A stretch of DNA of 37,614 nucleotides from Coriobacteriales bacterium (GTDB taxonomy: Bacteria > Actinomycetota > Coriobacteriia > Coriobacteriales > UBA8131), in contig JAISGJ010000144.1 of NCBI GenBank assembly GCA_031263105.1, forward strand, positions 1 through 37,614. The letters are read 5' to 3'. How positions within the stretch are numbered: position 1 is the first letter of the stretch; every line of letters starts with the position of its first letter. The notes beneath the pieces were generated by a model. The model was not told the DNA's origin. It worked only from the letters and a program-made list of their open reading frames with translations, and did not search any database. Of this stretch, positions 32,821-37,614 are shown piece by piece. The position numbers and the translations under genes are program-made.

Positions 32821-32970
32821 GTCACACCCCCACTGTCATTCCGAGCTCCGCCGAGGAATCTTTGGACACGCAGTGTCCAACGGCAGGCCAAGGGGCCCTT
32901 CGGCCTGCGGTCGACCGCTGGCGCGGTCGAAGATTCCTCGACAGGCTCGGAATGACAGTGGGGGTGTGAC
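32821..32970. repeat. Palindromic cloverleaf repeat, copy 4 (best preserved)
   Basis: The ends gtcacacccccactgtcatt and their exact inverse form an outer stem, extended further by ggttacac/gtgtaacc (32813-32978) and inward by gaggaatct/agattcctc. Three hairpins sit inside: ttggacac-gca-gtgtccaa, gcaggccaaggg/cccttcggcctgc, and tcgaccgc-tggc-gcggtcga. Hairpin order is opposite to copies 1, 3 and 6. It lies between the ABC permease and apbE. Confidence 0.95.
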
Positions 32971-33067
32971 GTGTAACCCTCGTAACGAGGAGTCGTTCCG
33001 TCTCTGTTGGTGGATTGGCCGCATCAAGAGAAGTCCGCTATGATGGGCTTCGGCCACGAGGCTACCG

Positions 33068-34087
33068 ATGGATTCCTGTAAGCATGCGTGGAAAGGAAGC
33101 GCCTTGGAGCAGGCAGAAGCCGCAGGCAGGACGACGGGCACCTTCGAGGCCGAGAGCTTCCTGATGGACACCGCCGTGACCCAGAAGGTCTGCGGCGCAC
33201 AGGCGGAGGCGGCCTATCGGAAGGCAGTGGCAGAGCTGGGACGCCTGGAGGGCCTTCTGAGCTTCTTCCTCCCCACCAGCGACATCGCACGGATAAACGC
33301 GAACGCCGGAAAGGCACGCGTCGAGGTCCATCGGGAGACAAGGGCCGTCCTGGAGTGTGCGCAGCGCTTCTCAGGGCTGTCCGAGTCCGCCTTCGACGTC
33401 ACCTTGGCGCCCCTCATAGACCTGTGGAGAAGACGCGGGGGAGAAGGCCGGGTCCCCGCCCAAGACGAGATAGAACAAGCCCTCTCCTGCGTGGGGATGC
33501 GCTTCCTCGAGCTTCGGGGGGACACCGCGTACCTGTCGAGGGAGGGCTGCGCGATAGACCTGGGCGGAATCGCCAAGGGCTATGCCGCAGACCGGTGCAT
33601 CGAGCTCTACCGCGCAAACGGGGTCGGCTCCGCCTTCGTCAACCTGGGCGGGAACGTGAAGGTGCTGGGCGAGGCGGAGGGCGGCAGGCGCTGGGCCATA
33701 GGGCTGCAACACCCCGACGAGCCCAGGGGCACCTGCTTCGGGCTCCTCCTGATGTCGGGCCGCTCCGTGGTGACCTCGGGCGGGTACGAGCGCTACGTCG
33801 TCGTGGACGGCAGGCGTTACCACCATATCCTCGACCCGAGAACCGGCAGGCCCGTCGAGTCGGGCCTGAAGGCCGCCACCGTGGTCTGCGAGGACTCCAT
33901 GGCAGCGGACGCCCTCTCGACCGCAGCCTATGTGAGGGGCCTGGACGAGGGGCTGGCACTGGTCGCCGCCCAGACCGACACGGACGCCGTCTTCGTGACG
34001 GAGAAAAACGAGGTGCTCGTCACCCGGGGGCTCAAGGACTGCTTCCAGGCCCTGCGACAGACCGGCCTCACGTGCTCCTTCGTGTGA
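33068..34087 (+). CDS. apbE: FAD:protein FMN transferase
   Basis: A 339-residue ApbE-family enzyme that attaches FMN covalently through a threonine phosphoester to exported flavoproteins such as RnfG/NqrC or FMN-binding reductases. Landmarks: FLMDTAVTQKV near the N terminus, FDVTLAPLIDLW near 115, AIDLGGIAKGYAADRCIE near 160, AFVNLGGNVKVLG, and YHHILDPRTGRPVESGLKAATVV near 255. No lipobox is visible. GAGG lies six bases before the ATG. No FMN-binding-domain protein is encoded in this window; the flavoprotein at 27505-29112 lacks that domain, so the client is elsewhere. Confidence 0.9.
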   Translation: MDSCKHAWKGSALEQAEAAGRTTGTFEAESFLMDTAVTQKVCGAQAEAAYRKAVAELGRLEGLLSFFLPTSDIARINANAGKARVEVHRETRAVLECAQRFSGLSESAFDVTLAPLIDLWRRRGGEGRVPAQDEIEQALSCVGMRFLELRGDTAYLSREGCAIDLGGIAKGYAADRCIELYRANGVGSAFVNLGGNVKVLGEAEGGRRWAIGLQHPDEPRGTCFGLLLMSGRSVVTSGGYERYVVVDGRRYHHILDPRTGRPVESGLKAATVVCEDSMAADALSTAAYVRGLDEGLALVAAQTDTDAVFVTEKNEVLVTRGLKDCFQALRQTGLTCSFV

Positions 34088-34115
34088 GTCGTGTGGGCCG
34101 CGTCGCTACCGCTCG

Positions 34116-34293
34116 CACTCCCACTGTCATTCCGAGCGGAGCGCCCGCAAGGGCGCACAGCGTGAGAATCCTCGGACACGCAGTGCCCGACTGGCCCGGT
34201 TGGGCGCTGGCGCGCACAAAGATTCCTCGGCGGAGTTTATTCCGAGCGCAGCGAAGGACCTTCGCTGCGCTCGGAATGACAGTGGGGGTGTGA
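34116..34293. repeat. Palindromic cloverleaf repeat, copy 5 (degenerate, composite)
   Basis: The outer arms (cactgtcattccgag, ctcggaatgacagtg) are intact, but the interior is diverged and longer. A nested palindrome, 34239-34277, has exact 19-base arms, attccgagcgcagcgaagg and its inverse, around one base. It resembles the common CATTCCGAGCG(C)AGCGAAGGA repeats of other bacteria. Bases 34294-34363 show no gene. Confidence 0.85.
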
Positions 34294-34363
34294 ACAGTAA
34301 CGCCGTGTCCGCACGCCTGCGCACAACGACTGTCCCTGCGTAAATTGCTTGTCAGGAAAATGA

Positions 34364-34369
34364 TATAAT
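34364..34369 (+). promoter_or_regulatory. -10 box of the hybrid histidine kinase gene
   Basis: TATAAT lies 28 bases before the ATG. The -35 at 17 bases is poor (taaatt); TTGCTT is present but only 13 bases away. GGGGGG, four bases before the ATG, serves as the ribosome-binding site. Confidence 0.45.
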
Positions 34370-34397
34370 GGCTTGACATCGCTGCTCAGGGGGGACT

Positions 34398-36536
34398 ATG
34401 AGGACAGGAACGCCGACGGTGACATCTGGACAAGGTACCAAGGGGCAAGACTACAACCGGCGCTTCCACAAGCTGGCCACGTGGCTGATGCTGCTGTCGA
34501 TGTTCCTCTTTGCGACCGTGCGTGTGGCGGCAGCCATCGCCCAGCAACGTTACCTGCAAGGCATCGTGGTCCTGCTGGCAGTGCTGGTGTTGGCGGCGCT
34601 GATCCTCGTCGCCACCCGCATCAAACGCCTGGGCGACCCCTCGTGGTACATGCCGTTCCTGATGTTCGGCATCTGTGTGGGAGCCTCCCAGATCATGGGC
34701 AGCTACACCTACTTCTACCTGCTCTGCGTGATGATCCTGGCCGCCAATACGCTTTACCTGAACAAAAAGGCGATGTTCGCCTATGTGATCGTCTCCAACA
34801 TCGTCGGTCTGGCGCTGGTCTACTTCCATCTGCCGTTGGCCAGCCCGGATCGTCCGGCCTCCGAGGTGCCGATGGTCGAGATGCTGGTCAATTGGTCGTT
34901 GCTGCTCTGCGCCTCATGGGTCCTCTATTACTTCGTGCGCTTCGCTTCGGACAAGAACGACATCGCCAGCCGGGACCAGGACGCCTTCAGGACGATGTTC
35001 AACACCACGCCCAACCTCATCCTGCTGACCGACGATGGCGGCCATGCCCGTTACGTCAGCAAGAACCTGATGCGCCTGACCGGATACGAGAACCCGCAGG
35101 ACGCGGCAGGACGGCCGCTTGACGAGCTGTTCGGCGACCCGCACAGCAAGCGCCTGTTCGCCGAGCTGATGAACAACGAGGGCAGCTACGAGGACACGCG
35201 CACGCTCGTCGTCGAAGGCGCGACCCGTCACTACCACATCATCAGCGACAAGATGCATGGCGATGCCGAAGGCACCTACATCGACATAACCGACATAACC
35301 CCCATCGTGGAGGCGCGTATCGCCGCAGAGGAGGCAAACGTCGCCAAGAGCGCCTTCCTTGCGAACATGAGCCACGAGATCCGCACTCCCTTGAACGCCA
35401 TCATCGGCATGTCCGAAATAGGCGAGCAGGCCGACGAGCCCGAGCGCAAGGGCTATGCGTTTTCAAGGATCAAGGAGGCGTCCACCCATCTGCTCGGCGT
35501 CATCAACGACATCTTGGACATGTCGAAGATAGAGGCCGACAAACTGGAGCTGTCGGATATCGTCTTCGACTTCAACCAGATGCTGACGAGGGTGCTCGAC
35601 ATTGTCCGCTTCAAGACGGACGAGAAGGACCAGCGCCTTGTCTTGGAGTTCGATCCGGACATCCCCCCGTGTCTGGTCGGTGACGACCAGCGGCTTGCCC
35701 AGGTCATCGCCAACCTGTTGTCCAACGCCGTCAAGTTCACGCCGGAAGGCGGCACCGTCACGCTGCGTGCCGGGCTCATCGCTGCTACGGCCGACCTTGT
35801 CACGCTGCGGGTCGAGGTCGAGGACACGGGCATCGGCATCACCGAAGAGCAGGGGGCGCATCTGTTCGAGCAGTTCGAGCAGGCCGAGAGCTCGACGACG
35901 CGCACCTACGGCGGCACCGGCCTGGGGCTGGCGATCTCCAAACGGCTGCTCGAGATGATGGGCGGCGCCATCGCCTTCGACTCGGTGCCGGGCGAAGGAT
36001 CGCGTTTCTTTTTCACGGTGCAGCTGAGGCATGCCGATGCTGCTGCGAATGACTCGCCCGCCTGCGATGACTGCGAGCAGAATGACCGCAGCGAAGACTG
36101 GTATCGAGGACGTTTTGCGAGCTGTCGTCTCCTGCTTGTGGAGGACGTCGAGATCAATCGCGAGATCGTCAGCGCCCTCTTGGAGGCCACGCGGATCGGC
36201 ATAGACTATGCCGAGAACGGCCAACAGGCATTGGAGGTGTTTGCCGCAGACCCCGAGCGCTACGACATCATCTTCATGGACGTGCAGATGCCGGTGATGG
36301 ACGGCTACGAGGCCACACGCCGCATCCGCGCACTCGGTGCTGCCAAGGCCCAGAAGATCCCCATTGTCGCTTTGACCGCCAACGTCTTCAAGGAGGACGT
36401 CGATGCGGCGCTGGCAGCAGGTATGGACGACCATCTCAGCAAGCCCCTTGACAGCAAAAAGATGCTCGCCGTCCTTGCCGCCCATCTGCCTGACGCCGCC
36501 CTCGCGGGCACCGCCGACACAGACGGCGCCCCCTAA
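34398..36536 (+). CDS. Hybrid sensor histidine kinase with membrane sensor, PAS and receiver domains
   Basis: A 712-residue protein. The N-terminal membrane part (about 25-190) has six hydrophobic segments and no large outside loop. A PAS domain (about 200-300) has [19 protein letters not shown]. The HisKA domain has His326 in [15 protein letters not shown]. The ATP-binding domain has [21 protein letters not shown] and GGTGLGLAI. The C-terminal receiver domain has [12 protein letters not shown], Asp628 in [13 protein letters not shown], and a Lys in HLSKPL. There is no output domain and no adjacent response regulator, so phosphate must pass to a separate phosphotransfer protein. It is convergent with mntP, overlapping by four bases. 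Confidence 0.92.
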   Translation: MRTGTPTVTSGQGTKGQDYNRRFHKLATWLMLLSMFLFATVRVAAAIAQQRYLQGIVVLLAVLVLAALILVATRIKRLGDPSWYMPFLMFGICVGASQIMGSYTYFYLLCVMILAANTLYLNKKAMFAYVIVSNIVGLALVYFHLPLASPDRPASEVPMVEMLVNWSLLLCASWVLYYFVRFASDKNDIASRDQDAFRTMFNTTPNLILLTDDGGHARYVSKNLMRLTGYENPQDAAGRPLDELFGDPHSKRLFAELMNNEGSYEDTRTLVVEGATRHYHIISDKMHGDAEGTYIDITDITPIVEARIAAEEANVAKSAFLANMSHEIRTPLNAIIGMSEIGEQADEPERKGYAFSRIKEASTHLLGVINDILDMSKIEADKLELSDIVFDFNQMLTRVLDIVRFKTDEKDQRLVLEFDPDIPPCLVGDDQRLAQVIANLLSNAVKFTPEGGTVTLRAGLIAATADLVTLRVEVEDTGIGITEEQGAHLFEQFEQAESSTTRTYGGTGLGLAISKRLLEMMGGAIAFDSVPGEGSRFFFTVQLRHADAAANDSPACDDCEQNDRSEDWYRGRFASCRLLLVEDVEINREIVSALLEATRIGIDYAENGQQALEVFAADPERYDIIFMDVQMPVMDGYEATRRIRALGAAKAQKIPIVALTANVFKEDVDAALAAGMDDHLSKPLDSKKMLAVLAAHLPDAALAGTADTDGAP

Positions 36537-37105
36537 AAGAACAGTGCCTTTATGCCGATGGCGACAAGGACGATACCGCCCGCTATTTGGGCCCGGTCGC
36601 CCAAAAGCGCACCAAAGCGCTTGCCCAGAAACAGCGCACCCAGGCAGCAGAGGGCGGTTGTGGCCGCGACGACAGGGGCGGCCAGCGCGATGTCGGCGCC
36701 CTCGGCGAGAAAGCTCACTCCCACCACAAAGGCATCTATCGACGTGGCGAAGGACTGCACGAGCAGGCTGCGGAACTTCAAGCTTGCGGCGTCCCGCTTG
36801 CATACGATGCCCCCGACCTTGGCCTCCCGCAGCGCCAAAGCGCCGTCCCGCATCATCTTGCCGCCGATGAAGCCGAGGATGACGAGAGAGACGATGCCCG
36901 CATAGCTGCTGATGGTCTCGGCCGCAAAACCGCCGGCGAGGTAGCCGAGCAGCGGCATCGCGCCCTGAAAGAGCCCGAAGAGCAGCGGCATCAAAAGGAG
37001 CTTGCGACGCGAGACGTCCGGAAAACAGAACACATTGGCGACCGTGACGGCAAAGGCGTCCATGCTCAGCGCAAGCCCCACAAGGACTGTCTCAGAAATG
37101 CCCAC
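36533..37105 (-). CDS. mntP: Manganese efflux pump MntP
   Basis: A 190-residue MntP (DUF204) protein that exports Mn2+ across the cytoplasmic membrane. Six hydrophobic segments lie in two related halves with the family motifs ALSMDAFAV near residue 15 and [10 protein letters not shown] near 120; the Asp residues are the known functional positions. The start is a GTG at 37105 with GAGGAAGG five bases upstream. A yybP-ykoY Mn2+ riboswitch and terminator precede it, which supports the assignment. The length is normal for the family. Confidence 0.93.
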   Translation of the reverse strand: MGISETVLVGLALSMDAFAVTVANVFCFPDVSRRKLLLMPLLFGLFQGAMPLLGYLAGGFAAETISSYAGIVSLVILGFIGGKMMRDGALALREAKVGGIVCKRDAASLKFRSLLVQSFATSIDAFVVGVSFLAEGADIALAAPVVAATTALCCLGALFLGKRFGALLGDRAQIAGGIVLVAIGIKALFF

Positions 37106-37121
37106 GGCGCCTTCCTCTCAT

Positions 37122-37181
37122 AAAAAAAGACGCATCCATAGCAGAATCGCCGCAACGAACGGCTCTGCTATGCATACGTCT
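37122..37181 (-). terminator. Riboswitch-controlled intrinsic terminator before mntP
   Basis: On the minus strand a long stem pairs agacgtatgcatagcagag with the nearly exact inverse (ttctgctatggatgcgtct) around a short loop, followed at once by seven U residues (37122-37128). It is the strongest intrinsic terminator in the window. It overlaps the last bases of the riboswitch aptamer (acaagacgt), the arrangement expected for Mn2+-dependent anti-termination. Confidence 0.9.
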
Positions 37182-37280
37182 TGTCCTTTACTGCAAGCCA
37201 GGTGCGCACTCTCTCCAAGTGCGGCACCAGCATGTTGACTTGCAACGCACGGGGTCATGCGCGAACTACTCCCCTATGCA
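37176..37280 (-). ncRNA. yybP-ykoY manganese riboswitch
   Basis: The transcript reads aggggaguag near its 5' end, then caagucaacaugcuggugcc, a variable stem (gccgcac...gugcgca), and cacctggcttgca followed by gacaagacg. These are the conserved GGGGAGUAG, GUCAACAU, CCUGGC and AAGAC elements of the yybP-ykoY class, which binds Mn2+. Binding should disrupt the terminator downstream and switch on the exporter. The class is recognised by eye; the fold was not computed. Confidence 0.88.
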
Positions 37281-37293
37281 TATAAGCACACGT

Positions 37294-37299
37294 ATTATA
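37294..37299 (-). promoter_or_regulatory. -10 box of the mntP riboswitch transcript
   Basis: A perfect TATAAT on the minus strand ends about 14 bases before the first bases of the aptamer, putting the transcription start near 37286. The -35 at 17 bases is weak (tggcgc). Confidence 0.6.
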
Positions 37300-37382
37300 A
37301 CGCTTTACGCCTCATGGCGCCATACCGGCGTCGGCGTTCTTCCCAACGCGTTCTTCCCGCTCTTCCCGCTCTTCCCAAGTGT

Positions 37383-37614
37383 TCACACCCCACTGTCATT
37401 CCGAGCCCCGCCGAGGAATCTTCGACCGCGCAAGCTGTCGACCGCAGGTCGAAGGGCCCCCTGGCCTGCCGTTGGACACTGCGTGTCCACAGATCCCTCG
37501 GCGGGGCTCGGAATGACAGTGGGAGGCGTACAGTAACTCCCAAGTCCTTCCCAGGTCTCCTGCTTGTCGAGTTCGTCCAGCACCGTCGTGGTCATGTCGT
37601 TCACGGACTGACCC
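37383..37614 (-). CDS. Possible 3' end of a gene entering from the right edge
   Basis: A reading frame on the minus strand is open from the right edge and reads GQSVNDMTTTVLDELDKQETWEGLGSY, which looks like real protein. It then runs into repeat copy 6 and stops at 37383. If real, the repeat has replaced the natural C terminus. The family is not recognisable from 25 residues; a chance open frame is possible. Confidence 0.3.
   Translation of the reverse strand, partial: GQSVNDMTTTVLDELDKQETWEGLGSYCTPPTVIPSPAEGSVDTQCPTAGQGALRPAVDSLRGRRFLGGARNDSGV
37384..37523. repeat. Palindromic cloverleaf repeat, copy 6
   Basis: The outer arms are cactgtcattccgag and ctcggaatgacagtg, with matching inner flanks ccccgccgag/ctcggcgggg. 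Inside are tcgaccgc...tgtcga, with damaged pairing, a middle block, and ttggacac-tgc-gtgtcca. Hairpin order is as in copies 1 and 3. Upstream, 37325-37380 has short direct repeats of cttcccg and no gene. Confidence 0.92.

Noticed and set aside
32813-32978. Cloverleaf repeat as a tRNA or tRNA-like gene
   Set aside because: It is about twice tRNA size, arms are not tRNA-sized, and no T-loop GTTCRA or anticodon context is present; six copies lie in both orientations.
34345-34369. TTGCTT with TATAAT as a full promoter for the histidine kinase
   Set aside because: The spacing is 13 bases, too short for a normal promoter; only the -10 is reported.
1-37614. CRISPR arrays, prophage or integrase genes, rRNA and tRNA
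   Set aside because: None was seen; the repeats present are dispersed palindromes, not regularly spaced direct repeats.

Overview
The window is high-GC bacterial DNA that is almost certainly from an anaerobic, respiring member of the Actinomycetota, most likely Coriobacteriia/Eggerthellaceae (relatives of Eggerthella, Gordonibacter, Slackia). This is inferred from the density of twin-arginine-exported DMSO-reductase-type molybdoenzymes with paired four-cluster ferredoxins and NrfD membrane subunits, a lipoprotein-like secreted flavoprotein reductase, and LysR/MarR/GntR regulators. No rRNA, tRNA, CRISPR array or phage genes were seen.

Layout. (1) 1-5821: a tandem-wHTH MarR-like regulator, divergent from operon I (molybdo subunit A1, ferredoxin B1, NrfD C1). 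(2) 5822-7750: a scar holding a deoC 3' fragment, an in-frame ferredoxin/NrfD chimeric remnant, and a lower-GC DUF234-type ATPase with its own promoter and palindrome. (3) 7865-13081, minus strand: operon II (A2, B2, C2, then a small multi-Cys/His cytochrome-like protein D and a DUF4405-like b-type membrane protein E), with a divergent LysR regulator. (4) 14373-15155: deoC with an Ala/Pro-rich insertion. (5) 15444-20775, minus strand: operon III, again A3-B3-C3-D-E. (6) 21059-23780: an antitoxin with a truncated toxin, then an operon of a stand-alone NrfD-like protein, a YtrA-type GntR regulator and a slipin. (7) 24214-27217: a DUF6110-like protein, a P1B-like ATPase and a small membrane protein. 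(8) 27505-34087: a secreted FAD reductase, a TetR/ABC exporter operon with twin operators, and ApbE. (9) 34398-37105: a hybrid histidine kinase and MntP under a yybP-ykoY (Mn2+) riboswitch with an obvious terminator.

How the genes fit together. A, B and C subunits are the expected parts of a periplasm-facing molybdoenzyme that exchanges electrons with quinone. In operons II and III they are followed by D-E pairs: D has a signal peptide, two CP..GC..CH motifs and a C-terminal membrane anchor, and E is a four-helix His-rich membrane protein. Two independent D-E copies next to two different A subunits suggest a dedicated extra electron-transfer module; this is my main candidate for an undescribed system. 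Substrates of A1-A3 cannot be read from sequence, and the three differ at the predicted Mo-ligand position (Asp, Ser, Asp).

Repeats. Six copies of a roughly 130-170 bp palindromic element lie between genes. The best copies can fold into an outer stem plus three hairpins, and one hairpin shows compensatory change. A second palindromic family has one long copy, which supplies the C-terminal tail of C3, and one short copy. These repeats, the chimeric scar and the duplicated deoC end show a region shaped by repeated recombination.
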